DNA of 24,484 bases from JADFUS01 sp964368765 (GCA_964368765.1 CAYJCU010000024.1:1-24484); one strand, 5' to 3'. Shown: positions 1 through 8,714, counted from the stretch's first letter. The notes: generated by a model not told the origin, from the letters alone. Made by a program: numbers and translations.

Positions 1-180
1 CAGGTGTGTTTTAGGGCACCTATAACGCACCTAAATCCAATTTTGGGTAGACCGGTACCCCTAGAGGTAATAAAATCAAAATTTCAATTTTGTAAGAACC
101 TAAACCTAAATCACATATAACTATTTGTGAAATAGGTAGTTATTAGGTTGTTTGATTTTTTTACCGGACAACAATAATAA
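1..180 (+). repeat. Repeat copy 1 (left part missing), right end before parE
   Basis: Aligns with 6845-7026 (copy 2). The first ~50 bases and the last ~35 bases are nearly identical, while the middle is clearly diverged. It ends in the same CCGGACAACAATAATAA as copy 2, and CCGGACA is the right terminal inverted repeat. The window begins inside the element, so the left TGTCCGG end is not visible. The element stops 24 bp before the parE start codon. No coding capacity is visible. It could be a MITE-like element or the end of a longer insertion sequence; the transposase family is not recognisable from this window. Confidence 0.8.
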
Positions 181-204
181 ATAATATAGTTATAATATAG
201 AGAT

Positions 205-2091
205 ATGTCTGAGTTAAGTAATGGCAGCTCAATAGCTGGATATGGTGATGATGCAATTGTAACATTATCTCCCAGAGAGCATATACGTATGCGTCCTGGT
301 ATGTATATCGGTAAGCTAGGTGATGGAGAGCAGAGTGATGATGGTATTTACGTACTAATAAAAGAGGTTGTTGATAACTCTATTGATGAGTTTATTATGG
401 GTGCTGGTAAGCAGATAGATATTACCATCACCGATAAGCGTGTAACTGTTCGAGATTATGGTCGAGGGATACCTCTTCAGTCATTACTTAAGGTTGTAAG
501 TGAAATTAACACAGGTGCCAAGTATGATAGTGCCGCATTCCAAAAAAGTGTCGGTCTTAATGGTGTGGGTGTTAAGGCGGTAAATATGTTGTCAAACGAG
601 TTTATTGTCCGCTCAGTGCGCAATGGCGAGGCACGTACTGTTACCTTCTCTAAGGGGATACTTGTTAATGATGAGTGGCATGAGGATGTTAGTGAAAAAA
701 ATGGTACCTTTGTATCTTTTGTAGCCGACGACGATGAATATAATAAACCACTTATTTTTCAACCATTTAGCTACAATATTGACTATGTAGAGCAGATGGT
801 TAAGAACTATACATATCTTAATCAAGGACTTAAAATATCATTAAATGGCAGAATGTATTCATCAAAGAATGGATTACTAGATTTGCTTAATGATAACATA
901 CTAGATACGCCACTATATCAGCCTATCCACCTAAAGGGCGAGGATATAGAGCTGGCTATAACGCATGGCAATAGTTATGGAGAGAGTTATTACTCTTTTG
1001 TAAACGGACAGCACACTACCCAAGGGGGTACGCATCAAGCTGCTTTCCGTGAGGCTATAGTTAAAACATTCAGAGATTTCTATCATAAAGATTATGATGC
1101 CTCAGATATTCGCACATCTGTTGTGGCGGCTATATCTATAAGGGTTGTTAATCCGGTGTTTGAGTCTCAGACAAAGACAAAGTTGGGTTCAAAAGATATG
1201 AATGAGGGGGTACCTGTTCGTAACTATATTATGGATTTTGTTAGTACCCATCTAGATAATTTCTTACATAAAAATCCTGAGACAGCGCAAGCTATTCAAC
1301 GCAAGATTATTGAGAATGAGAAAGAGCGTAAAGCGATTTCAGGCATACAGAAAAAGGCTCGTGAGACAGCTAAAAAGGTATCTCTAAATAATAAAAAGTT
1401 AAGAGATTGCAAAGTGCACTTAACTGATACTAAAAATGAGCTGGCAGAGAGTAGTATGATATTTATTACTGAGGGTAATTCGGCATCTGGTTCAATCACT
1501 TCAAGTAGAGATGCTCGTACTCAGGCGGTCTTTTCTCTAAGGGGTAAACCACTTAACTGTTACGGCTTAACAAAGAAAATTGTCTATGAAAATGAAGAGT
1601 TTAATCTACTACAAGCGGCCCTTAACATAGAAGAGGATATGGATAATTTGCGCTATAATAAGATTATTATAGCTACCGATGCCGATGTAGATGGTATGCA
1701 TATACGCCTACTACTAACCTCGTTTTTCTTGCAATTCTTCCCTGATGTTATACGTATGGGGCATCTTTATATACTTCAAACACCTCTTTTCCGTGTAAGA
1801 AATAAAAAAGAGACCTTCTACTGTTATAACGATGAAGAGAGGTTAAAAGCTATTGATAAGTGCGGTGTTAATGCAGAGATAACTCGTTTTAAGGGTTTAG
1901 GAGAGATTTCAGATAATGAGTTCAGTGAGTTCATAGGCGAAAATATGCGTCTCGATAAGGTGCGTATGACTAAAGATGATTCGATAGCAGAGCTTTTAGA
2001 GTTTTATATGGGGAAAAATACCTTTGATAGGCAAAATTTCATCATTAATAACCTCCGTGTAGAGGAGGATTTGCTAGATGAGATAATATAA
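205..2091 (+). CDS. parE: DNA topoisomerase IV subunit B (ParE), GyrB/ParE family
   Basis: ATPase subunit of type IIA topoisomerase, which with ParC decatenates and relaxes DNA. Seen: GHKL ATPase motifs with Asn58 in EVVDNSID, the DYGRGIP loop at 84-90, the glycine-rich GLNGVG lid at 117-122 and the QTK loop lysine near 324. The TOPRIM domain follows, with EGNSASG starting at Glu423, RGKPLN at 446-451 and the metal-binding DADVDG at 492-497, then RFKGLGEIS at 561-569. The 628-aa length fits ParE-type proteins, which lack the long insert of proteobacterial GyrB. It sits 26 bp upstream of the A subunit, probably as one operon. Assignment as topoisomerase IV rather than gyrase rests on the paired ParE/ParC order typical of Bacteroidota and is inferred. 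The start ATG lies 24 bp after repeat copy 1, so its promoter lies in or next to the repeat. Confidence 0.93.
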   Translation: MSELSNGSSIAGYGDDAIVTLSPREHIRMRPGMYIGKLGDGEQSDDGIYVLIKEVVDNSIDEFIMGAGKQIDITITDKRVTVRDYGRGIPLQSLLKVVSEINTGAKYDSAAFQKSVGLNGVGVKAVNMLSNEFIVRSVRNGEARTVTFSKGILVNDEWHEDVSEKNGTFVSFVADDDEYNKPLIFQPFSYNIDYVEQMVKNYTYLNQGLKISLNGRMYSSKNGLLDLLNDNILDTPLYQPIHLKGEDIELAITHGNSYGESYYSFVNGQHTTQGGTHQAAFREAIVKTFRDFYHKDYDASDIRTSVVAAISIRVVNPVFESQTKTKLGSKDMNEGVPVRNYIMDFVSTHLDNFLHKNPETAQAIQRKIIENEKERKAISGIQKKARETAKKVSLNNKKLRDCKVHLTDTKNELAESSMIFITEGNSASGSITSSRDARTQAVFSLRGKPLNCYGLTKKIVYENEEFNLLQAALNIEEDMDNLRYNKIIIATDADVDGMHIRLLLTSFFLQFFPDVIRMGHLYILQTPLFRVRNKKETFYCYNDEERLKAIDKCGVNAEITRFKGLGEISDNEFSEFIGENMRLDKVRMTKDDSIAELLEFYMGKNTFDRQNFIINNLRVEEDLLDEII

Positions 2092-2117
2092 GCCTATTCG
2101 CAAAATATAGTATTATT

Positions 2118-4799
2118 ATGAGTAATGAAAATGAATATATAGAGCAAGATGTTGTTGTAGAGGAGAGTAGTAACAAACCACAATCAACAAAATATGATAA
2201 GGTACTATCTGAAGATGGTGGGGTACATAAACTAACAGGTATGTATCGCAATTGGTTTTTGGATTATGCCTCGTATGTTATCTTAGAGCGTGCCGTTCCT
2301 AATATTGAGGATGGTCTTAAACCTGTACAACGTCGTATCTTACACGCTATGAAAGTGATAGATGATGGGAGATATAATAAGGTAGCGAATATTGTAGGGC
2401 AAACAATGCAGTATCATCCGCATGGTGATGCCTCAATAAAAGATGCTATGGTGCAAATTGGTCAAAAAAACCTACTTATTGACTGCCAAGGTAACTGGGG
2501 AAATATTTTAACTGGCGATGCTGCGGCGGCTGGTCGTTATATAGAGGCTCGTCTCTCTAAATTTGCTAGCGATGTGGTTTTCAATAAAAAGACCACTGAG
2601 TGGATGTTGTCTTATGATGGACGTAAAGACGAACCCGTAGCACTTCCTATTAAGTTCCCACTTCTTCTAGCGCATGGCTCTGAGGGTATTGCTGTGGGGC
2701 TTGCCTCTAAGATATTACCACACAACTTTATAGAGCTTATTGATGCGTCGATAGCACATCTTCGTGGTGAAGAGTTTACTCTTTACCCTGATTTTCCAAC
2801 TGGTGGTGTGATGGATGCTAGTAGATATAATGATGGATTAAGAGGTGGTAGCGTTAAGGTGAGGGCTAAAATATCAAAAATAGATAATCGCACCCTTGCA
2901 ATAACAGAGATACCATATACCACTACTAGTGAGTCGCTTAAAGAGTCTATTATTAAGGCTAATGAGAAGGGTAAAATAAAAATACGTAAGGTTGATGATA
3001 ATACAGCACAAAAGGTTGAGATTATTGTTCAGGTAGCTCCTGATGAGTCTAGCGATAAGATGATAGGGGCACTTTATGCCTTTACAGATTGTGAGGTGTC
3101 TATATCTCCGAATGCTTGTGTTATTATAGATAATAAACCATATTTTATAGGTGTTAATGAGATACTACGACGTAGTGTTGAGCGCACTAAAGAGCTACTT
3201 AAACGTGAGTTAGAGATTCAATTGGCTGAATTAGAAAGCGATTGGCATAATTCAACGCTCGAGAAAATTTTTATTGAAAATAGAATATATCATGATATTG
3301 AGGGTGTTAAGCCGTTTGAAAAGGCACTAGATATTATTGAAGATAGATTAAAACCATTCATAAAAGATTTAAGACGTGAGGTAACTCGTGAAGATATTTT
3401 ACGTCTAACAGAGATACGTATTAAGCGTATCACTGGTTATGAGGAGGAGATTGCCGATAAGAAGATAAAGGCGCTTGACAAAGAGATGGCTGAGGTTAAG
3501 AAAAATCTCCGTTATCTGGTTGAGTATGCTCTTGCCTATTACGAGAGAATAAAAACAAAATATGGTGCGGGTAAAGAGCGTAAGACAGAGATACGTGAGT
3601 TTGATTCTATTGAAGCAACCAAGGTAGCTGTTAATAATGCTAAGCTATATGTAAATAGAGAAGAGGGCTTCTTTGGTATCGGTAAATCTATGAAAGATAG
3701 CGAATTTGTATGCGACTGCTCTGATATTGACGATATAATTATCTTCTCTAAGAGTGGTAGATATATCATTACTAAGGTGAGTGATAAGGCCTTCTTTGGA
3801 AAGGGTATCTATTATATAGGTGTATTCCGCCGTAATGATAATAGAACAGTATATAATGTGTTATATAAAGATGGCGAAACAGATATATCATACGTAAAGA
3901 GGTGTCATATTAGTGGTGTTACACGTGATAAAGAGTATAACATAACTAAAGGCGGTGATTATACTAAGTTACAATATATGAGTGTAAACCCTAATGGTGA
4001 GGCGGAGGTTTTAAAGGTATATTTTAAACCAAGACCTCGTCTGCAAAAATTGATTGCCGAGCTTAATTTTGCATCTATATCTATTAAAGGTCGTCAATCG
4101 CAAGGTAATATTTTTACTCGTAATGTAATACAAAAAGTTGCTCTAAAAGAGGCTGGAGTATCGACATTGGCAGGTATTTCGGTATGGTTTGATAGGGATG
4201 TTAAACAGCTTAATAATGAGGGTAGAGGAGAGCTATTAGGAGAATTTGCTGGTAGCGAAAAGACTATTATTTTTACTGCTAAGGGGCAATATTACACTGC
4301 TGGATTTAATACATCGCTCTATTTTCCTGAGGATTTGACAGATATAGAAAAATTTAATCCAGAGAGAATATATTCAGTGGTGTTATACGATGCATCACAA
4401 AAATATTTCTATTTAAAACGTTTCAAGGCTAGTGATAATGATAAGCTACAACTATTTATTGATGAAACACCAGGTTCATACCTTGTAGGTGTTAATAGTG
4501 ACGATTTCCCTCGAATAGAGGTGTCGTATAAAGGGGCGCATGCTAATCGTCCTGCTGATATAATTGATGTAGAGAGCTTCATAGGCGTAAAAGGACATAC
4601 TGCAAGAGGTAAGAGAGTAACTGTTTATGAGGTAGATACTATACGCTTTATAGAGCCTGAGAGGTTTAAAGAGAGTGACGAGGTTGATTCAGTAATAGAT
4701 GATAATGAAGAAATAGAGTCGATTGTAGTAGATATTGATACTCAAGATATTAAGCAAGAAGAACATACAATAGGTTCGCTTTTTGGAGATGACGAGTAA
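2118..4799 (+). CDS. parC: DNA topoisomerase IV subunit A (ParC), GyrA/ParC family
   Basis: DNA breakage-reunion subunit partnering with ParE. Seen: N-terminal winged-helix region with ERAVPNIEDGLKPVQRRIL (58-75), the YHPHGDASI segment (99-107) that corresponds to the quinolone-resistance region, and the catalytic tyrosine Tyr141 in AAAGRYIEARL. A long coiled-coil/tower region follows, then a C-terminal part from about residue 510 consistent with a beta-pinwheel. A canonical GyrA box (QRRGGKG) is absent; only a degenerate form (KGRQSQGN) is visible, which favours ParC over GyrA. The last ~45 residues are strongly acidic. The 893-aa length suits Bacteroidota ParC. Its stop codon overlaps the next start by one base (TAATG), which suggests translational coupling to the bioF-like gene. 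Confidence 0.93.
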   Translation: MSNENEYIEQDVVVEESSNKPQSTKYDKVLSEDGGVHKLTGMYRNWFLDYASYVILERAVPNIEDGLKPVQRRILHAMKVIDDGRYNKVANIVGQTMQYHPHGDASIKDAMVQIGQKNLLIDCQGNWGNILTGDAAAAGRYIEARLSKFASDVVFNKKTTEWMLSYDGRKDEPVALPIKFPLLLAHGSEGIAVGLASKILPHNFIELIDASIAHLRGEEFTLYPDFPTGGVMDASRYNDGLRGGSVKVRAKISKIDNRTLAITEIPYTTTSESLKESIIKANEKGKIKIRKVDDNTAQKVEIIVQVAPDESSDKMIGALYAFTDCEVSISPNACVIIDNKPYFIGVNEILRRSVERTKELLKRELEIQLAELESDWHNSTLEKIFIENRIYHDIEGVKPFEKALDIIEDRLKPFIKDLRREVTREDILRLTEIRIKRITGYEEEIADKKIKALDKEMAEVKKNLRYLVEYALAYYERIKTKYGAGKERKTEIREFDSIEATKVAVNNAKLYVNREEGFFGIGKSMKDSEFVCDCSDIDDIIIFSKSGRYIITKVSDKAFFGKGIYYIGVFRRNDNRTVYNVLYKDGETDISYVKRCHISGVTRDKEYNITKGGDYTKLQYMSVNPNGEAEVLKVYFKPRPRLQKLIAELNFASISIKGRQSQGNIFTRNVIQKVALKEAGVSTLAGISVWFDRDVKQLNNEGRGELLGEFAGSEKTIIFTAKGQYYTAGFNTSLYFPEDLTDIEKFNPERIYSVVLYDASQKYFYLKRFKASDNDKLQLFIDETPGSYLVGVNSDDFPRIEVSYKGAHANRPADIIDVESFIGVKGHTARGKRVTVYEVDTIRFIEPERFKESDEVDSVIDDNEEIESIVVDIDTQDIKQEEHTIGSLFGDDE

Positions 4800-5920
4800 T
4801 GAAAGAGTATATTAATCAATTAAAAGAGAGTGATAATTATCGTTCGCTAGGCGAGTATGAGCTAAAGGATAACTATATCTTTTCAGGTGGTAAGAGTTAT
4901 CTTAATCTTTCGTCTAACGACTATCTTGGGATAAGTAGCACCACACTTCAACAGCAATTTTTTGACTCTTTAGATAGTAGCATAGGTTTTGTGATGAGTA
5001 ACCCCTCATCTCGGCTTATGAGTGGTAATTCGCCACATTATAGCGAGTTAGAACGTAAATTAGCATATATATATGCTAAAGATAAAGCTCTTCTATTTAG
5101 CAGTGGTTATATGTTAAATAGTGGGGTGTTACCTGCTATAACAAATAAGGATAGTTATATCATTGCTGATAAACTTGTACATGCGAGTTTAATTGATGGT
5201 ATAAAGATGTGCGATTGTAAATTTACTCGTTTCAAACATAATGATATAGAGCACCTACGCACTATTTTAGAGAAACTGACTAATAATCTGTCTGATACGT
5301 TGGTAGTTGTAGAGTCTATTTATAGTATGGATGGCGATATAGCCCCATTAGAGGAGTTGGTAGCTCTAAAAAAAGAGTTTGGATTCAAACTATATGTTGA
5401 TGAGGCGCACGCTTTTGGTGTGAGGGGAAATAATGGCATGGGAGTGGCTGAGGAGCTGTTTCTTGTTGATGATATTGATTATATTATTGCTACGCTGGGT
5501 AAGGCGGCTGCATCGTCGGGAGCTTTTATAGTTTGCGATACTCTTTCGTATGAGTTGATAGTTAATAGATGTAGAACACTTATTTTTTCAACGGCATTAC
5601 CACCTATTAGCCTTATGTGGAGCTCTTTTATTATAGACAAAATTATTGATATGCAACAAGAGAGAGATCATTTAAAAAATCTATCTGATATGTTGCGAGA
5701 AGAGATAGGGTGTACTATATCATCATCACACATAATTCCGGTAGTTGTAAAAGAGAATAGTAAGGCTCTAGATTTGGTTAAAAAATTAAAAGAGCATGGT
5801 TATTGGGCTACTGCTGTACGCTACCCAACAGTTCCTAAAGGTGGTGCAAGAGTGCGCATATCATTAAATTCAGCTATGAACTATCACGATATAGAACGAC
5901 TAATTCAGAAAATTCGATAA
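4799..5920 (+). CDS. bioF: PLP-dependent alpha-oxoamine synthase, probably 8-amino-7-oxononanoate synthase (BioF)
   Basis: Class II aminotransferase-fold enzyme condensing an amino acid with an acyl-thioester. The probable reaction is pimeloyl thioester plus alanine giving 8-amino-7-oxononanoate in biotin synthesis. Seen: substrate-region SSRLMSGNSPHY (71-81), His128 in VHAS that stacks on PLP in the family, Ser173 in VESIYSMDGD, the PLP-binding DEAHAFG (Asp201, His204) and the Schiff-base lysine Lys235 in TLGKAAASSGAF. The 373-aa length is that of BioF/KBL proteins. 2-amino-3-ketobutyrate CoA ligase or serine palmitoyltransferase cannot be excluded from sequence alone; DEAHAFGVRG is what I associate with Bacteroidota BioF. 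No other biotin gene is present here, and it starts on the last base of parC's stop, so it is probably cotranscribed with topoisomerase IV. Confidence 0.75.
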   Translation: MKEYINQLKESDNYRSLGEYELKDNYIFSGGKSYLNLSSNDYLGISSTTLQQQFFDSLDSSIGFVMSNPSSRLMSGNSPHYSELERKLAYIYAKDKALLFSSGYMLNSGVLPAITNKDSYIIADKLVHASLIDGIKMCDCKFTRFKHNDIEHLRTILEKLTNNLSDTLVVVESIYSMDGDIAPLEELVALKKEFGFKLYVDEAHAFGVRGNNGMGVAEELFLVDDIDYIIATLGKAAASSGAFIVCDTLSYELIVNRCRTLIFSTALPPISLMWSSFIIDKIIDMQQERDHLKNLSDMLREEIGCTISSSHIIPVVVKENSKALDLVKKLKEHGYWATAVRYPTVPKGGARVRISLNSAMNYHDIERLIQKIR

Positions 5921-5976
5921 TTCTGAGTTATCTATTACAAATATGTACTTCTACAACTCATAATATAAAGGTTAAA

Positions 5977-6750
5977 ATGAAAGACAATATAAAAAAATTA
6001 GAGGCATTAGATAGGATTATCGAAGTGTTAAATAGGGTGCGTGAAGGGTGTCCTTGGGATAGAGAACAAACTATTGAGTCTCTTAAAATGCTAACCGTTG
6101 AAGAGTGTTATGAGCTTGTTGATGCCGTAACAGATGGCAATTGGGATGGAATAAAAGAGGAGTTAGGAGATATACTCATGCATATCATTTTTTACTCTAA
6201 ATTGGCAGAAGAGCAGGATAAATTTGATTTGAGTGATGTTGCTAATTATGTGTCTGATAAATTGATATATCGTCACCCTCATGTTTTTAGTGATACGGTT
6301 GTTAGTTCAACAGATGAGGTTCTAAATAATTGGGAAAAGCTAAAAAAGAAAAAGAAACGTGAGGCGGGCGTATTATCGGGTGTTCCCTCGGCACTTCCTG
6401 CACTAATTAAGGCATATCGCATGCAGAGTAAAGCGGCTAATATAGGTTTTGATTGGGATAAGCCTGAAGATGTGTGGGATAAAGTTAGTGAAGAGCTGGC
6501 AGAGGTTAAAGAGGCTATTGAACATAATGATAAACAGCATATTGAAGAGGAGTTTGGCGATTTAATGTTTGCGGTAATAAATGCTGCTCGCAAATATGGT
6601 GTTGATGCCGAAAATGCTTTAGAGAAATGTAATCGTAAATTCAAGTCTCGTTTTGAGTGTGTTGAGAAGCAATGTAAAGAGGATGGTATTGAGATAGAAG
6701 ATGCAGGACTAGAACGCCTAGAGGGCTATTGGCAGAATGCAAAAAAATAA
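5977..6750 (+). CDS. mazG: Nucleoside triphosphate pyrophosphohydrolase MazG
   Basis: Hydrolyses (d)NTPs to the monophosphate and PPi and is thought to remove aberrant nucleotides. Seen: two tandem MazG domains. The first has GCPWDREQT at 24-32, the metal-binding EECYE at 42-46 and EELGD at 61-65, then the typical RHPHVF at 99-104. A lysine-rich linker with LKKKKKRE follows. The second domain, from about residue 140, has SEELAEVKEAIE and EEEFGDL. The 257-aa length is normal for two-domain MazG. A 56-bp gap without a recognisable terminator separates it from the bioF-like gene, so it is probably the last gene of the parE operon. Repeat copy 2 starts 8 bp after its stop. Confidence 0.93.
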   Translation: MKDNIKKLEALDRIIEVLNRVREGCPWDREQTIESLKMLTVEECYELVDAVTDGNWDGIKEELGDILMHIIFYSKLAEEQDKFDLSDVANYVSDKLIYRHPHVFSDTVVSSTDEVLNNWEKLKKKKKREAGVLSGVPSALPALIKAYRMQSKAANIGFDWDKPEDVWDKVSEELAEVKEAIEHNDKQHIEEEFGDLMFAVINAARKYGVDAENALEKCNRKFKSRFECVEKQCKEDGIEIEDAGLERLEGYWQNAKK

Positions 6751-6757
6751 TAGTTTA

Positions 6758-7026
6758 TTAGTAGTGTCCGGCGCACCTGAGGATTGAATTTATACACGTC
6801 ATATCTACCCTAAAACCCACCATATAAAGTACCCATGTACTACGCAGGTGTGTTTTAGGGCACCTATAACGCACATAAATCCAATTTTGGGTAAATTGGC
6901 ACTCCTAGAAGTAAAAAAATCAAAATTTTTGTTTTTGTAAGCCCCTATAATTTAAATTATATCTAATTTATTGCAGGATAGATAGTTACTAGGTTTTTTG
7001 ATTTTTTTACCGGACAACAATAATAA
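6758..7026 (+). repeat. Complete MITE-like repeat, copy 2, with terminal inverted repeats
   Basis: This is the only full copy, 269 bp long. The left end is TTAGTAGTGTCCGG and the right end CCGGACAACAATAATAA. The core inverted repeat TGTCCGG (6765-6771) / CCGGACA (7010-7016) is perfect, and the flanking bases also match imperfectly in inverted orientation. The right 182 bp match copy 1 and the left 48 bp match copy 3 with two differences. An internal long stem-loop spans 6808-6860. No reading frame of useful length is present. It fills the gap between mazG and the M28 peptidase and ends 20 bp before the peptidase ATG. Such TGTCCGG ends resemble insertion-sequence ends, so a non-autonomous element is the best guess. 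A transcribed regulatory element is the alternative. Confidence 0.8.
6808..6860 (+). other. Internal stem-loop of the repeat
   Basis: CCCTAAAACCCACC (6808-6821) pairs with GGTGTGTTTTAGGG (6847-6860) at 13 of 14 positions. Within the 25-base loop a second small stem GTAC/GTAC closes over CCAT (6829-6840). The right arm is present unchanged in copy 1 at positions 3-16. Copy 3 is cut off just before its left arm. Confidence 0.7.
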
Positions 7027-7046
7027 TTTATAAAAATATTTTATGT

Positions 7047-8060
7047 ATGAGAAGAGTGTTACTTTTAGTGTTATTATTTTCTGCTACATTTTCGTCTTTT
7101 GGGCAGAATACAGAAATTAATCTAAAGAATTTAAAGAGTAGTGTTGATACGCTATGTTCAGACCACCTAAAGGGGAGATTGGCATTTAGTGGCTACGACA
7201 AAATAGCGGCAGAATATATTGAGAAGCAGCTACTATCGTATGGCTATGAGCCTCTTTGGGGCGGCAGCGGCTTAGTTGAATTCACGATAGATAAATCATC
7301 AGCATCCTCATTTTTCAGAAAATATGGAGAGGGTACTTGTGATGTTACATATAATGTTGTTATGATTAAGCGAGCAAAAGAGAGCGATGGAATAGTGCTT
7401 TTAGGTGCACACTATGACCACTTAGGTGTTGCTAGAGGATATGATGAGTGGAAGCAAATCAAGACAGGTGATATATATAACGGGGCTGATGATAATGCCT
7501 CAGGAATTGCTGTGATGCTAGAAACCGCTAGGTTATATGCACTTGATGCCGAGAACTCAAAGAGAGATGTGATTATTGCAGGGTTTGGTGCAGAAGAGAT
7601 TGGTTTAGTAGGTTCTACTGAGTTAGTAAACAAATTAAATAAAGAGGGTATAGAGATAGATTTTATGGTTAATATAGATATGGTTGGCCGTGCTAAAGAT
7701 TGTGAAGGCTTCTATATTTTTGGTGATGATAGCTTTAGGGGTGCTGATAAAATGTTTGAAGAGGTGGCTAACGAAGACAATATCGAATTCAGAATGGAGA
7801 GCACGTCAGAGTGTCCTAGTGATAACCTACCTTTTGCTTTTAACCGAACACCTGCATTGACATTTTCAACACTACCGCATAAAGATTATCATCTACCTAG
7901 TGATGATGTAAAGTATATTCAGTGGGATGGTGTTGTGGGAATAACAAAATATATAAAAGGATTAATTCATTACCTAACAACGGTAAAGAAACTACCAAAA
8001 TATTATGAAGGATTTGAGGTTGAAGGTCCATTTAAACAGGTAAGAGAACGTATAAAATAA
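7047..8060 (+). CDS. Secreted M28 family metallopeptidase (aminopeptidase-like)
   Basis: Probable zinc-dependent exopeptidase acting outside the cytoplasm. Seen: N-terminal signal peptide (RR, hydrophobic core, then SSFG with likely cleavage before Gln20). The M28 co-catalytic zinc ligands are all present: His122 in GAHYDHLG, Asp148 in NGADDNASG, the Glu183-Glu184 pair in GAEEIGLVGS (base plus ligand), Asp211 in NIDMVGR and His282 in DYHLPSDD. At 337 aa it is a single catalytic domain without a C-terminal sorting or PA domain. Substrate cannot be told. The start follows repeat copy 2 by 20 bp, so its transcription depends on sequence in or beyond the repeat. The gamma-carbonic anhydrase follows after 21 bp, probably cotranscribed. 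Confidence 0.9.
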   Translation: MRRVLLLVLLFSATFSSFGQNTEINLKNLKSSVDTLCSDHLKGRLAFSGYDKIAAEYIEKQLLSYGYEPLWGGSGLVEFTIDKSSASSFFRKYGEGTCDVTYNVVMIKRAKESDGIVLLGAHYDHLGVARGYDEWKQIKTGDIYNGADDNASGIAVMLETARLYALDAENSKRDVIIAGFGAEEIGLVGSTELVNKLNKEGIEIDFMVNIDMVGRAKDCEGFYIFGDDSFRGADKMFEEVANEDNIEFRMESTSECPSDNLPFAFNRTPALTFSTLPHKDYHLPSDDVKYIQWDGVVGITKYIKGLIHYLTTVKKLPKYYEGFEVEGPFKQVRERIK

Positions 8061-8081
8061 AAACATAAAAAGAATAAAAGT

Positions 8082-8651
8082 ATGGCACTAATAAAAAAAT
8101 TAAGAGGGGTAACTCCTAAAGTAGGTAAGGATTGTTATTTAGCAGAGAATGCCACTATTATAGGTGATGTGGTAATGGGTAACGAGTGTAGCGTGTGGTT
8201 TAACGCAGTGCTTCGTGGTGATGTTAATGCAATACGTATTGGTAATCGTGTAAATATACAGGATGGTGTTGTGATTCATACCTTATATAAGGATAGTGCA
8301 AACCCTAGTATTACAGAGATTGGCGATAATGTATCTTTAGGGCATAATGTTATTATTCACGGGGCAAAAATTGAAGACAACACACTCATTGGAATGGGAG
8401 CTGTTGTGCTTGACAATGCAGTAGTGGGCTCGGGCACAATAGTAGCCGCTAACTCATTAGTTCTATCAAATGCCGTTTTAGAACCCAACTCAATTTATGC
8501 GGGTGTGCCTGCTAAGAAGATAAAAGAGATTGCTCCAGATCAGGCACGTGATATAGTTCAACGCACTGCTAATGACTATTTAATGTACTCTAAGTGGTAT
8601 AATGAGGAGGGTAGTGAGACAATATCAGAAGAGGATATTTTATCAATGTAA
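8082..8651 (+). CDS. Gamma-carbonic anhydrase-like hexapeptide-repeat protein
   Basis: Left-handed beta-helix protein of the gamma-carbonic anhydrase (YrdA/PaaY-like) family, probably trimeric with zinc between subunits. Seen: hexapeptide repeats from about residue 10 to 150 (for example ATIIGD, SVWFNAVLRGD, RIGNRVNIQDG). The three presumed zinc histidines are His66 (VIHTLY), His88 and His93 (SLGHNVIIHGA), with the five-residue spacing of the known family. The C-terminal helix ending in YNEEGSE is also typical. The 189-aa length is slightly above the usual 170-180. True carbonic anhydrase activity is not certain in this subfamily, and acyl- or acetyltransferase-like roles have been proposed. 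It is cytoplasmic, as no signal peptide is seen. Confidence 0.88.
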   Translation: MALIKKLRGVTPKVGKDCYLAENATIIGDVVMGNECSVWFNAVLRGDVNAIRIGNRVNIQDGVVIHTLYKDSANPSITEIGDNVSLGHNVIIHGAKIEDNTLIGMGAVVLDNAVVGSGTIVAANSLVLSNAVLEPNSIYAGVPAKKIKEIAPDQARDIVQRTANDYLMYSKWYNEEGSETISEEDILSM

Positions 8652-8668
8652 GTATTATAATTTTAATA

Positions 8669-8696
8669 AAAAAGATAGTATTATTGATATTTTTTT
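8669..8696 (+). terminator. Possible weak AT-only terminator after the carbonic anhydrase gene
   Basis: AAAAAGATA (8669-8677) can pair with TATTTTTTT (8688-8696), including one G-T pair, and more T's follow. The stem has no G-C pair and the DNA is AT-rich, so it could be chance. Confidence 0.3.
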
Positions 8697-8714
8697 AATA
8701 TTTTTTTTGAAATA

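Noticed and set aside
5921..5976. Possible terminator between the bioF-like gene and mazG
   Set aside because: Only a 6-bp TGAGTT/AACTCA pair with a 29-base loop is present and there is no T run.
6758..7026. Could the repeat be integron attC sites making a cassette array?
   Set aside because: There is no integrase, the core attC sequences (RYYYAAC/GTTRRRY with the usual spacing) are absent, and the genes between copies are housekeeping operons.
6958..7046. Promoter in the right end of the repeat (TTTG at 6997-7000 with a -7 box outside)
   Set aside because: The sequence 23 bp downstream (TAATTTAT) matches only four of six consensus bases, and the equivalent spot in copy 1 is worse; left as an open question, not a feature.
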